DNA from: Closterium sp. NIES-65
Taxonomy: Eukaryota; Streptophyta; Zygnematophyceae; Desmidiales; Closteriaceae
NCBI GenBank assembly: GCA_948144175.1
Contig: CANXME010002125.1
Location: 56,001-120,000, forward strand
DNA: 64,000 bases
Direction of reading: 5' to 3'
In this document: piece by piece, positions 34,218-46,605 of the stretch
Layout: each line of letters starts with the position of its first letter
How positions within the stretch are numbered: the first letter of the stretch is position 1
Notes under the pieces: generated by a model
Seen by the model: only the letters and a program-made list of their open reading frames with translations
Databases searched by the model: none
What the model was told of the DNA's origin: nothing
Translations under genes and position numbers: made by a program

Positions 34218-36270
34218 ATGGACAGTTTCACAGTGTCGTCACGTGAGGGCAGGAGTCAGCGCGTGTCACAACCGCCTGCCTACCTACGGAACTCTTACCT
34301 TCTGCCTGGGAATGTTAGGCGTAAGGTGACGAAGAAGCCTCGTCTGGATGTTTCGAAACATGCCACCGAGCAGCAAGCAAGGGGTCCTCCCTCGCCGCCA
34401 CGTGAGTGACCAACGTTTCGCCCTGCTAATGCGTCTGATGCTTCGTCCATTCTACACCGGCTTGTGACATTCATGCACAGTATGCTCGTATGTGCTTTGC
34501 GCTTGTCACTTAACTCCGTGGTTTGTTTCCTGGTTTGAGATGCAGCCGTGACACCATCTCATGGGACTCGCACGGACTCGCGTATGTCACATGGGAGCAC
34601 TTCAGAGGGTAGTTCCTCCTCTGCCCAGTCCAGCCGGCAGGTTGACGAGGCCGCTGCATCCAGCGGGAAGGCGGGTCGCAGGCGCAAGCGTCCCGTTCAA
34701 GACGTCATCGAGGGCTCTGCACAAGTGGAGGGGGAACCTGACGCACCCCCGGCGCCATCATCGGACGACGATCCAAACGAGGCTCTCCCAAGTCGTAACC
34801 CACGCCGCACTCAGGATGAAGATGGTCCTGAAGCGGACAACAATGCTGAGGCCGACGCAGAAGGGGACGACGCCGGCACGTGAGGTGCTCCTAATGACGC
34901 ACCAGTCACGCGCGAGGAGCTGCATAGCATGAGGGAGCTCCATGAAGCCACGGCACGTGCGATTGCAAGGCTGGAGACGGCATTCCTTGCGAAACCAAAG
35001 GAATACGGCAACAATAAGAAGAGGAGGAGGCGAAAGCGCGGCTCCGGCAAGGGAAAGCGCCGGAAGGCGCGGAGGGCACGCTCGGCATCTGACACGGCGT
35101 CCGATGAGGAGGGGGACTTCGATGACGAGGACGAGGGCCACCTTCGACACTCCACATCTGCCATTATGCAAGAGGCGCTCGACCTCCTCCCGGCCGACAA
35201 ACCCTGGAAGGTAAGACTCGAGTGTTGTAGGGTCGCATATTGGATGGATTGTGCCGTACACAGAGTGGAACATGCGTGGTGACTGATGACGTAATGCGTG
35301 GTCTTACATTGCAGGAGGTTTGTGAGCAGGCCCGCACCGAGCTGTTCATTAGGCGCTCCAACTCGCAGCTGACGTTCTACCCCAGCAACGCAGCCAAGAC
35401 ATGGGCCATCTGCGCTGTCGTGGATAACCTGACTGAGAGCTATGCAAGCGTTGCTCTCGCTGTGTGCAAGGCACGCCGTGTCGAAATATATTTGTCATGT
35501 TTTATAACTGCTTGTAGTTGTAGTTAGTGTAGTTATTTAAACTGTTGTTGGTGGTGCACCTTATTTGGTTTCTATGCTATATGTACCCTTGAACCTATAG
35601 TGAAACCATCACTTTTCACCTTTACAACTTTCTCGACTCTCCTCCCTAGGCAAAACCCACTCGATACCTAAGTTGGGCCTAGGCTTCTAAGCCTAGGCCC
35701 TAGTTACTACTCATTGCTCACTCTCGCTTATTTTAACACGCCGGATCGACCTGAACAGGTCGTTCAGCGACTGGAAGACTGGTGCGGCAGGAAGAGTTCG
35801 CGACATCTCGCTGCCTAAGATTGGACTGTTTCGACACGACCGAGACATGAAGAGTCCCTGGGCGACACGGGCGAGGCGCACCCTGTCCTGAATCCGAGAT
35901 AGGGTCGGCCTTGGAGACGTGCCTGCGGGTAAGGACGAGAGTGCATTGCACATGCAGAGGAAACCGTTTTTAAATGTGCACTATGTGTGTGCGCGTTGTT
36001 GCAGGTAAGCTGGCTCTCTCTCGGTGGAGTTGCGACCGTGACGGGATGCCGTTCGCGTCTGGGGCGTTTACAGCATGCGCACGGGCGGTGTTCAAGCCAA
36101 GGATGGTGAACGGGACCGTGACACTGAAGCTCTATCACGTGGCATGGCTGGAGCACGTGGTACGCATAAGCCTTGCAACTTTACATCACTTAAAGTACCA
36201 GGGAGAGTGTCCTCACGTGCGCGGGTATGTGGTTTGCCGTGCGCAGGTGTCAGATGCAGTCATGCACTGG
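34218..36270 (+). pseudogene. basic coiled-coil protein gene, broken by a stop, a solo LTR and a copia insertion
   Basis: Exons 34218-34401, 34546-35210 and 35315 onward join in phase. The product has an S/P-rich N-terminus, a long acidic/charged stretch, a helix (REELHSMRELHEATARAIARLE), a Lys/Arg-rich patch (NNKKRRRRKRG) like a nuclear or DNA-binding tail, and a folded-looking end (QLTFYPSNAAKTWAICAVVDNL). It is damaged three times. TGA at 34881 sits in an otherwise continuous frame. A solo LTR with 5-bp target duplication sits at 35479-35738; skipping it, the frame goes on for about 50 codons. A further exon-like segment starting after the AG near 36246 is cut by the copia LTR at 36272. 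No family recognised. It is the third plus-strand gene of the Plavaka-like cluster. Confidence 0.5.
35479..35738 (+). mobile_element. solo copia LTR with 5-bp target duplication
   Basis: The LTR starts TGTCGAAATATA and ends TTTTAACA. CGCCG lies directly before (35474-35478) and directly after (35739-35743), a perfect 5-bp target duplication. No internal region is present, so this is a solo LTR left by recombination. It matches the minus-strand LTR at 2288-2512, showing that the family is repeated in this genome. Confidence 0.9.
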
Positions 36271-36402
36271 GTGTCAGAACATATAGCTTGTGCTTATTGT
36301 GTAGGCTATAGTGGGGTAGCCCATAAGGGGTACAACCCAATTAGGGTTAGTACTTGTACTCAGTTCATTCATAGTTCATTGATTCTCGTTTCAATCTTCT
36401 CA

Positions 36403-36413
36403 TGGTATCGAGC
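36403..36413 (+). other. copia primer-binding site
   Basis: TGGTATCGAGC directly follows the LTR CA end and matches the initiator-Met tRNA primer site of plant copia elements (TGGTATCAGAGC) with one base missing. Confidence 0.7.
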
Positions 36414-36529
36414 AAGTTCCCTCGTGGGAACTGTGCCTAGGGCCCACCAACTCGAAATATATATTTTTTCCTGCCCGGAGCGCGCGCACCCCGAGTCGCG
36501 CTCCCCTTTCCTAGCTGCGCCCCGGCCCC

Positions 36530-37260
36530 GTCGCCCTACCTGCGCCCTGGCCCCGTCGCCCTACCTGCGCCTCGGCCCCGTCGCCCTACCTGCGCCCCGG
36601 CCCCGTCGCCCTACCTGCGCCCCGGCCCCGTCGCCCTACCTGCGACCCCGACCCCGACGCCCCCCCCCCCTTGCGACCCCGGCCTCGTCGCCCTACTTGC
36701 GGCCCGGCCCCGGCCCCGTCACCCTACCTGCGCACCGGCCCCGTCGCCCTACCGTCGACCCGGCCCCGTCGCCCTACCTACGACCCGGCCTCGGCCCCGT
36801 CGCCCTACCTAAGACCCGGCCCCGGCCCCGTAGCCCTACCTGCGCACCGGCCCCGTCGCCCTACCTTTGACCCGGCCCCGTCGCCCTACCTACGGCACGG
36901 CCCCGGCCCCGTCGCCCTACCTACCGCCCGACCCCGGCCCCGTCGCCATACCTACGACCCGGCCCCGGCCCCGTCGCCCTACCTACGGCCTGGCCCCGGC
37001 CCCGTCGCCTTACCTTCGACCCGGCCCCGCCGCCCTACTTACGGCCCCGCCCGCACGCCTCCGCAGCCGAGCCGCCCGCGCCGCTACGCCGCCCGAGCCG
37101 CTCGAGCCGCCCGAGCCGCCCGAGCCGCCCGAGCCGCCCGCGCCGCCCGAGCCGCCCGAGCCGCCCAAGCCGCCCGAGCCGCCTGAGCAGCTGAGGAGCC
37201 AAGCCGCTGGTGCCGCCGAGCTGCAGTTGCTGCTGAGCCGCCCGAGCTGCCCGAACCGCC
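36530..37260 (+). repeat. GC-rich tandem repeats in the copia leader
   Basis: 36530-37030 repeats CGTCGCCCTACCTGCG-like units with CCCCGGCC spacers. 37075-37200 repeats GAGCCGCCC. Any translated product is low complexity. The element proper starts coding at 37336. Confidence 0.85.
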
Positions 37261-37335
37261 CTGTCTGGTGAGCGCCGCGCCTCTGTCATCGCAGTGCCCC
37301 TGCTCTACAGTTAGCGCTGCTAGTCTACTACTGAC

Positions 37336-40300
37336 ATGGCTACCCCCAGTGTTCTCACTTTTGACGCTGAGGGTCGGGCCATTGACTCTGACGTCTGGGT
37401 AGATGACCTGCAGCTTTTCCTACAGTGCGATAGGGCAGACGGTCTCTCCCTCTTTGACCTCACCTCTGGTGCTTCCCCTGCCCCTGCTGCCGATGCCGAC
37501 GCCACCGTTCGCTCACAGTGGGCCACTCGCGATGCTGCTGCACGTCTTGCTGTGCGTCGCCACCTCCCTACCACTGAGCGCGCGCACTTTAGTCAGTACA
37601 AGAGTGCTCATACCTTGTACAACGCTGTAGTTGCGCGCTACTCTTCCCCTGCCACTGCTGCACTGAGCCGCCTAATGCTACCGTACCTCTTCCCTGACCT
37701 TGCTGCCTTTCCCACAGTCGCTGACCTCATTACGCACCTCCGCACTAGTGATACTCGCTACCGCGCTGCGCTTCCTGCTGACTTCTGCGCCAAGAACCCC
37801 CCCCCCCCATGTACATCACTCTCTACTACTTAGTCACTCGCCTCCCTGACTCCCTTCGCGTAGTCAGGGACCACTTCCTCTCAGTCTGTCCCACCACTCT
37901 CACTGTTGACCTCCTCGAGAAGTCCCTCCTAGCGGCCGAGAAGAGCATAGTCGCTGTAGGGGCCTCTCGTGGTGACCCGCGCACCCACATCTTTGAGGGG
38001 TGTTCCCCCTCCCCCCTTCTGCCCTCCGTTGCCTCTACTGCTGCGGCCGACCTCCTTGGTCTTGAGTCGGTCGGTGCGGCGTCTACCCCTAGCGGGAGAC
38101 GCCGCTCTGGCAAGGGCAAGGGGGGCAGGGGCGCTGGAGGAGCGAGCGGGGGCGGTGGAGGTGGAGGTGGAGGCGGCGGGGGGAGTGGGGGTGGTGGTGG
38201 GAGTGGAGGTGGGGGTGGAGGTGCCGGTGGCGGCAGTGGAGGCGGAGGCGGCAGCGGCAGTGGCGGTGGGAGCGGAGGTGGCGGAGGTGGTGGCGGTGGA
38301 GGAGGCGGCGGAGGCGGCGGTAGTAGCGGGGGCGGCGGAGGCGGCGGATGCGGCGGGGGTGGCGGTGGAGCTGGTCGCGGGTCTACGCAGAGGAGTGGCT
38401 CCGGTGGTGGTCCGCGCCAGCAGCAGCAGCGCGGTCGTGAGACCCTGTCCCCTCAGCAGCTCCGTGAGTGGTACACTGCACGCCAGCGGGGTGGGGGTTT
38501 TGGTCCGTGCACCTACGTCCTGCGCACCGGTGACCCTGCGGGTGAGCTCTGTGGGGGTGCGCACCCCACCCAGCGCTGCTTTGGCCGCTTGACGGACGCG
38601 TGGCGTCACCAGTTCCCGGAGGCCACAGAGTTCCCTCGCTGGGGCGAGCTGTCTAGGGCGGGAGTTGCCATCTATGATCTTGATTTTGATGCTATCCTTT
38701 CTGCCATGTATGCTGTGTCTATTAGTGATGAGAGTGACTGTTACCGGTGTTTCCCGCCTGATCCGGGCATTGAGACTGCTGCTCTAGGTACTGGTGAGGC
38801 TGCTGCCCTAGGTACTTGCGACGCTGCTGCTCTAGGTGCTAGTGCGTCTGCGCTCTCAGGCACTGCTGAGTCTGCGCTCTCAGGTACTGCGTCGGCTTCG
38901 GCCTCCCTCACCTTCACCCTTGACTCTGGGGCTTCTCGCTCCTTCTTTCGGGACCGCACCACACTCACGCCGCTTAGTCGGCCTGTTGCGGTGTCTCTGG
39001 CTGACCCCTCTGGGGGTCCTGTCCTGTCTCACTTCTCCACTGTCCTCCCGTGTCCGGCGGCTCCCTCGGGCACCCTGTCTGGTCTCTACCTCCCCTCGTT
39101 CTCTACGAACCTGGTGAGTGGTGCTGACCTACAGGATGGGGGAGTACACCAGTTCACTCCTGCGCGTCAGCGGGTGACGCACTGCACAGAGGCTAGCACA
39201 GGCCGACACCTGGCCACGTTTACCCGTCGGCCGGGGTCGAGCCTGTACACACTGACCACTGCGTCTCCTCCGGTTGCTGCGTCTGGTAGGGTAGCTGCGT
39301 CGGGTCAGGTGTTTGCTGCAGCGTCCAGGTCTGGTCCTGAGTCTGCCCCCTGTTCGTGTCGTCTCCTGTCTCACGAGACTCTCCTCTGGCACCACCGCCT
39401 TGGTCATCCCTCTCTACTTTGGCTCAGAGGCATGGCCTCCCGTCTTCTTGTTTCTGGTCTCCCCCGGTCCCTTCCTCCCCTTCCTCAGGGCCTTGGCCCT
39501 ACCTGTGTCCCCTGTGTCGAGGGGCGCCAGCGGGCTGCCCCTCACTCCTCCCAGTTTCCTCCGACAGCGGCCCCGTTGCAGACGCTTCACATGGACGTGT
39601 GGGGCCCAGCCCGCGTCCGTGGACAGGGTCACGAGCGCTACTTCCTGCTCGTTGTTGACGACTACTCGCGTTACACCACAGTCTTCCCCTTGCGCAGCAA
39701 GGGTGATGTCACTGAGGTGCTGATCGACTGGATCCGCGCAGCTCGTCTCCAGCTCAGGCAGAGCTTTGGCTCGGACTTTCCTGTTCTGCGTCTGCACTCG
39801 GAAAGAGGCGGAGAGTTTTCTTCTGGCCTTCTGAGAGCCTACTGTCGCGCACGAGGAATCCGTCAGACCTTCACGCTTCCGGACTCCCTGCAGCAAAATG
39901 GGATTGCTGAGCGCCGCATTGGCATGGTCATGGACGTAGCTCGTACGTCTATGATGCATGCGGCTGCTCCCCATTTTCTGTGGCCGTTTGCGGTGAGGTA
40001 CGCGGTGCATCAGATCAACCTACACCCCAGGGTCTCCAGGCGGGAGACCTCCCCAGCCTTGCTGTGGACGGGGAAGGTTGGCGATGCGTCGGCGTTCCGG
40101 GTCTGGGGATCTCGGGCGTTTGTCCGCGACTTATCTGCGGACAAGCTGTCCCCTCGTGCTGCTCCTTGCGTCTTCTTGGGGTTCCCCCCTGACGCGCCTG
40201 GGTGGCAGTTCTACCACCCCACCTCTCGCCGTGTTCTGTCCTCCCAGGACGTCACGTTTGACGAGTCGGTCCCCTACTACCGCCTCTTCCCCTACCGCAC

Positions 40301-43300
40301 TCCGTCCCTCCCCCCGCCGCCGCTCTTCCTTGTACCAGGTCCCCCTCCGGTAGACCCCCTCCCCCCTCAGGGTCCGTCCCCTTCGGGTGTGTCCCAGGTA
40401 GACGCAGTCGAGCCTATCGAGGTCACTGGTGACTCTGGTGCTGCTGAGGGTGCTGAGCCTGGGGGTGCTGAGTCTGGGGGTGCTGAGCCTGGGGGTGCAG
40501 AGCCTGGGGGTGCTGCGACTGGGGGTGCTGAGCCTGGGGGTGATGAGCCTGGGTGTACTAACACTAGGGGTGCTGAGCCTGGGGGTGCTGCGTCTGGGGG
40601 TGCTGCGCATGGGAATGCTGAGCCTGGGGGTGCTGAGCCTAGGGGTGCTGAGCCTGGGGGTGCTGAGCCTCGCGGTGCTAAGCCTGGCGGTGCTGAGCCT
40701 GGGTGTGATGAGCCTAGGGGTGCTGAGGCTGGAGATTCTCCGTGTGCTTCGTCTCTGCGGGAGCCACTCTCTCCACGGGAGCTGCGCGAGTGGTTTGCCC
40801 GGCGCTGGAGGCGTGTTGCTGGTGCTGGAGGTTCTTCGGCTACTGGGGGTGCTGCTGTCGCGGGTCCCGGCCGTGCTCATACTGGGAGTACTGGAGCTGC
40901 TGGGCCTGCGGGTTTGACTGGAGCTGGTGCTGCTGAGGGTGTTGGAGCTGAGACTACTGCTGGCGGGTACTACTGGCGCTGCTGGTGGTGCAGCTGGAGC
41001 GGGTGCTCCTGCTGGGGGTACTGGTGCTGTACCTGATGTGTCTGGTGTCACCGTGCGGCCTCGACCGTACTTCGTTCCACTCCTGCAGCAGGTTCTTGGT
41101 CTTCCGCCTTCTACTGGCCCTCCTCCTTCTTTAGAGTGTCCACAGCCAGTCCCGTCACAGTTACAGTTGCAGCCTACCTCCCCTTTTCCTGCTCCTTCTC
41201 CCTACACTGGTCCTACTGGAGGTCTTACTGAGCGTCATGAGCCTGCGTCTCGCCCTGCGTCGCCTGTCTGTGCTGCTCGCGCTAGTGGTCGTGGTTCGCG
41301 TCAGCGTCCTCCTCCTGTCCCTGGCACGCACAGGATGTCTCTGCGTCCGTCCACTGCTCCTTTGCGTGCCCCTTTGCCTTCTCCTCCTGAGTCCTCTCTT
41401 CCTGCACTTGCCGACCCGGAGTCGGACTCTCTTCGTGCTGCCAGTCCTACTGTCACGCGTCTCCTGGCTACTGTCGTCACTGACCCTTCTTTCGAGTCCA
41501 CTGCTGCGTCTGCCCTAGTTGCTGAGCTCGTCGACTTTGCTGCTCGCTGTCGCCTAGACTACGCTGCTAGTCTTGTCGCTGAGTCTCAATCTTTCTGTCC
41601 TCCGTCCGTCGAGGGTGAGTGTGCCCTTGGCACGGACGTCCTTGAGGACAGGCAGGAGGAGTTCCAGTGCTTGGCCGCTGCTTCACCTCATCTCGTGTCC
41701 GTACTGCTTACCCCTGAGGGAGACCCGGATGCACTTGACATCCCGACTCCGCGCTCTTACGCGGAGGCGATAGAGGGTCCCTACTCGTCTCAGTGGCATG
41801 CAGCTATGGATGCAGAGATGGCTTCCTGGAAGTCCACAGGCACCTACGTTGACGCTGTCCCCCCTCTTGGGGCGAACATCGTCAATGGCATGTGGATTTT
41901 TAGGGTGAAGCGGCCGCCGGGTTCTCCGCATATCTTCAAGGCGCGTTACGTGGCTCGTGGCTTCAGTCAGCGGCAGGGAGTTGACTACTTTCAGACCTTC
42001 TCTCCCACCCCGAAGATGACCACTCTTCGGGTACTGCTGCACGTTGCTGCTCACCGTGACTACGAGCTGCACTCTCTCGACTTCAGCACAGCTTTCTTTC
42101 GTGACTATGAGCTGCACTCTCTCGACTTCAGCACAGCTTTCTTGTAGGGCAGCCTGCACGAGGAGATCTGGCTGCGCCGCCCACCTGGCTTCACTGGGTC
42201 TTTCCCTCCTGGTACCCAGTGGAGTCTCCGGCGTCCAGTCTACGGTCTCCGCCAGGCGCCACGTGAGTGGCACGACACACTGAGGACTACGCTTGCGGCT
42301 CTTGGGTTTGCTCCTTCTACTGCCGACCCGTCGCTGTTTCTGCGTACCGACACTTCTCTGCCGCCGTTCTACATCCTCGTGTACGTCAACGACTTGGTCT
42401 TTGCCACAGCTGACACTGCTGGACTCGCCTATGTGAAGTCCGAGCTACAGAAGAGACACACGTGCACAGACCTGGGTGAACTACGCAGCTACCTTGGCTT
42501 GCAGATCACCCGGGACAGAGCACGCCGCACCATTACCCTGACTCAGTCACACATGGTGCAGCAGGTCCTTCAGCGCTTCGGCTTCACGTACTCCTCGCCT
42601 CAGGCCACTACTCTGTCTACTCGCCACTCGCTCTCAGCTGTGCCTTCGGATGAGTCCGTAGAGTCGAGTGGCCCGTATCCAGAGCTTGTTGGCTGCCTCA
42701 TGTACCTGATGACCTGCACACGACCTGACCTTGCATACCCTCTTAGCATTCTCGCACGCTATGTTGCTCCTAAGAGACACCGACCAGAGCACATGGCTGC
42801 AGCGAAGAGGGTGTTGCGCTACTTGTGCAGTACGTCGGGCTTGTGCTTGGAGGGCGGTGTCCAGTAGTCCTCACTGGGCACGCGGACGCTTCTTGGGCTG
42901 ACGACCAGGCTACGCAGCGGTCGTCACAGGGTTACACCTTCAGTCTTGGTTCCGGCTCTGTTTCGTGGCGGGCTACTCGCTCGTCTTCTGTTCTCGGCTC
43001 CAGTTGTGAGGCTGAGCCTACGCCGGGGCCATGGCTGCACAGGAGCTTCGCTGGCTCACCTACCTGCTGACCGACCTTGGAGAGTCGCCTTGTTCTCCTC
43101 CAGTCCTGTACGTAGACAACAAGGCCATGCTGGCCTTGTGTCGAGAGCAGAGACTGGAGCACAGAACAAAGCACATTGCTCTTCGCTACTTCCTTGCTCG
43201 TGAGCTACAGCAGCGTGGTCAGTTGCGGCTTGCGTACGTGGCCTCTGAGGCCAACACTGCTGATGTCTTCACCAAGGCACTTGCGCCTTGTGATCATAAG

Positions 43301-43357
43301 CGCTTCTGCACCCAGCTGGGTCTTGTAGTTGTCTTGCCTCACTTGCTCACCTCTTGA
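37336..43357 (+). pseudogene. copia gag-pol, multiply broken
   Basis: Gag: 37336-37800, then a frameshift at a poly-C run (37799-37808), continuing with TRLPDSLRVVRDHFLS. A 70-odd residue Gly-rich linker replaces a normal zinc-knuckle spacer. Protease DSGAS at about 38924. Integrase H-H-C-C (LWHHRLGHPS to CVPC), MDVWGP, then LHSERGGEF where Asp is expected, and QQNGIAERR. A long GA-rich repeat of 8-9-residue units (40440-40740) follows. RT has a 48-bp tandem duplication (42056-42144), a TAG at 42145 where Gln is usual, and YVND (Asp to Asn, 42388) instead of YVDD. RNase H (TGHADASWADD; YVDNKAMLALC) is split by shifts near 42840 and 43020. Another shift lies at about 40930-41030. The copy cannot be active. 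Confidence 0.85.
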
Positions 43358-45539
43358 CCTTGCTTGTACTGTTACATATATATATATACCTCGCATCAGC
43401 ACAATCTCGTAGCAAGCACAGATATGGGTTGTTCAATAGGTCGTACATGGTTCGTGCGTTACACTTCGTTGGAGTGGTCTTTATATTGATTAGGGACGCG
43501 GAAGTAATGATGAAACCATCCAAAACATACTATCCTTTGTTTTTTCTGCGCTTCTCAGAGAAAGCTAGTTGTAACAATGATTGTCGCGGCAAGAGGAGAG
43601 TATTCTCAACGACATTTCATTAGCGGCGAATCAGCTTGGTGTGAGTGGTGAGAGACGGTGTGCGTGCTGACTGGATAGTATGGGAGTCATAAAAGATGAG
43701 GCTGGTGAACGTCCGAGTACAGGGTCAACGTCGCAAGTTCTTTAAAAAAAAAAAAAAAAAACTGTAGATGACCTTGAACTGGCTACAATGCCACGAGCCG
43801 TGAAAAGGAAATTAGTGTGACGTTACGCGAGATTAGGCAACACACGTTAAAACTTACATGGGTAGACATTCAAGAGCAATGTTTTGCAGAAAGTCACCCT
43901 ACAACAGGAGGTGAGATACGTTGAAGGTCACAAGTTGTACAAGGTGATTGAAGCGTTACCTACGTTCTCACCACTTGCTTTGGTCGTAGATGAAATTGGC
44001 CAGAGCTTCACCAAGAAAAAAGTACAGCAATAGTACAATGGCATGACAAAGTCAATATAGGAAGAATATGGTGCAACACACCTAGCAACCTAACAAGATG
44101 ACTTCCAGGACAACATGAAAGCAGCTTGCCAAACCCGCAGGAAGGCGGCATGCCAACGCTGTAGCAAGGCGGCTTGCAAGCGTTGCACCAAGGCGGCCTG
44201 CCAGCACTGCAGACGCAGGTGAACAGATGCGCATATGTGCGTCACCTACCAAGTAGGTGTAGGTCAGCACAGCTGACGGTTGCGTGCACGTTGTGCATGT
44301 AAAGCGTATTGTGCAGGTGCCAGGTTGTAGAGCACGTGATGCTCGTTCCGCAGGTCGATGCGTTCCAAAACCGCATGGGTCGGAATTCGCTCACTTGAGA
44401 AGTTTCGTTGACCAAATACTTGGTCGAACAAACGAGGCCGCTCACCCAACGTCGACGCCGTTCGGTCGACGCACGTAGTTTAGTGCCATGTCGACGACCA
44501 GCTTTGGCAACCGCCGAGGCTCGACGCCGTCCGACGACTTGACTTCATCGACCGGCGTCTGGTCATCGCCGCCCTGGTCGACGATTAAGCCTAGCCAGCT
44601 GCACACCCTGCGCACAGGTCAGCGATGTCAGGTTCGCCCAAGCGAGGGCGGCGCCTAATATTTTCAACAAAGATGGCAGCAGGAATTGCTCTTGCAGCAA
44701 TTGCCACTACTTATGTTGAGCAAGCTACAGAGACACACCTGGTGTTGGTGCTGCAGGGTGACATTAGGATGCAACCCATGTGAGTTTTTGCAGTGCAATG
44801 TGTCTAGAAAATGAGCTTGTATGGTGAGCACACTGCATATACGCTGCCATACCTTTATGAGATATCAAGATCGAGTGGCAATTGATGTGACAAGAGGCTT
44901 TACACATACTACCGTACAGGTGATTGCAGGTCTGCAGTTGTACCACTAGCCTGCAATGCGCTCGAATATCGCCACAATGACATTTACACCACTCCCCTGT
45001 GCTGGGCGTGATCCCACACTCAGTTGCATCGCACTCCTATGCGCCACACAACGTTAACTTGCACTGCATCCACCAGCCCCGCACGCAACAGTGCCACATT
45101 CACATGCACCACACACACCTGCCCCGCGTCACTCATCTCCCATCACCTCTCCCCACCACTTGTTGCTCTCCCGTTTCTGTCTGAGGACACCAAGACAATG
45201 TCGGCTTGCAGGACGTTCGTATTCAACTCACTTTTTGGGTGATTCAAAGTGCTCAACTTATCAGTCACCCTTTAAGGTGCCTACCACCCCAATGCAGGCT
45301 GAAGGGTGGCTAAATTCATGTGCTAATGGGTGAGGATAAGGGGAGGCTGCGAGAAGAGTAGAAGACGTACCATAGAGGGCGAGGTAATAAGTGGAGGATC
45401 CCAATATGGGAAGAGAAGGACGATGGGAGGCTAAACTTCCCACAATGAGAAGAAATAAGGTGAGGCAAAGGGGAGGCTGAACTGACCATGGTGAGTGGGT
45501 AACAGGTTTGGCTGAGGGGAAGCTAAATCCCCCCTCATG

Positions 45540-45900
45540 AGTGAGCAATATGTGTGAGTGAGCAAGGTGTGTGTGAGTGAGCAAGGTGTGTATTTGAGCA
45601 AGATGTGTGATTGAGCAAGGTGTGTGAGTGACCAAAGTGTATGAGTGATCAAGGTGTGTGAGTGATCAAGGTGTGTGAATGAGCAAGGTGTGTGAGTGTG
45701 CAAGGTGTGTGAGTTTTCAAGGTGCGTGAGTTCTCAAGGTGTGCGAGTGTGCAAGGCGTGTTGTGAGCAAGGTGTGTGAGTTTTCAAGGTGCGTGAGCTC
45801 TCAAGGTGTGTGAGTGATCAAGGTGTGTAGTGATCAAGGTGTGTGAGTGATCAAGGTGTGTGAGTGATCAAGGTGTGTGAGTGATCAAGGTGTGTGAGGG
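45540..45900 (+). repeat. 17-bp minisatellite (GTGTGAGTGATCAAG-type)
   Basis: About twenty imperfect units, alternating GAGCAAG and GATCAAG ends. Open minus-strand frames across it are repeat artefacts. Confidence 0.8.
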
Positions 45901-46514
45901 AGAGTATATCGTGGGTGAGGATGGTTAATCTGTGTGCAAGGGGCAACATGTGTGCATTAGGTGCGAGTGAGGCCGGCTTGTGATTGAGCAAGGTGTGTAA
46001 GCCAGTGATGCAGTTAGTGATTTTGCGAGGGTCACAAGTGGGTATTTGAGCAGTTGGGAGTGAAGGGATTAAAAGGGAGCTGAGGGATAGGTGCAATGGT
46101 CGTTATGGTGGAGTGGAGAACGGAAAGATGGTAAGAGCCACTCAGGGTGAGTGAAAAATTGGGAATAAGTGAGTTTCGAGAGTTAGTGGCTGTAGCTTGT
46201 GCTATGAGAGAATGTGTGGCAGGAGCATGTGGCTCGAATCACTTACCAAACCACGGCGGAATATGCAAGGGTGGCTTCTCTTGTGGTGCAAGAATTCACT
46301 ACGAAGGCATGGGTACAGATTGCATTGCAGCTTCGCTTTGGAGGGGTGGGAGGAGTAAGAGGGAATGAGAACAGAGAAATGGATATATGTGGAACGGAAT
46401 GGAAAGGCGCTGATTAGAACTCAGCAAAGGGAGGAAAAGGGCAAAAAGGGAAACCGGCGATCGGCTTACTTGACGCAACAAGGGGGTAGGGAAGGAGGGG
46501 AGATAGAGGCAAGG

Positions 46515-46605
46515 GATGAGAGGAGAGGAGAGGAGAGGAGAGGAGAGGAGAGGAGAGGAGAGTTGAAGAGAGGAGAGGAGAGGAGAGGAGTGGAGAGGAG
46601 AGGGC
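46515..46605 (+). repeat. GGAGA microsatellite
   Basis: Pentamer GGAGA/GAGAG repeated about eighteen times with a short break at 46560-46570. Confidence 0.85.

Larger units (their letters stand above)
36272..43360 (+). mobile_element. decayed Ty1/copia retrotransposon
   Basis: Probable 5' LTR 36272-36402 (TGTCAG to TTCTCA), primer site TGGTATCGAGC at 36403, GC-rich leader repeats, gag-pol (37336-43357). No 3' LTR is found after 43357, so the 3' end seems lost. The 5' LTR sits inside an exon-like segment of the cluster gene. Confidence 0.8.

Noticed and set aside
38120..38400. A separate glycine-rich structural protein
   Set aside because: It is in frame with copia gag-protease and lacks a signal peptide or own start.
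24500..42150. Stop-codon reassignment (in-frame TAA, TGA and TAG in GT90, cluster genes and copia)
   Set aside because: All three codons are involved, only in damaged genes, and the intact genes end in TAG or TGA.
43361..43760. 3' LTR of the copia element
   Set aside because: No match to the 36272-36402 LTR was found and no target duplication is visible.
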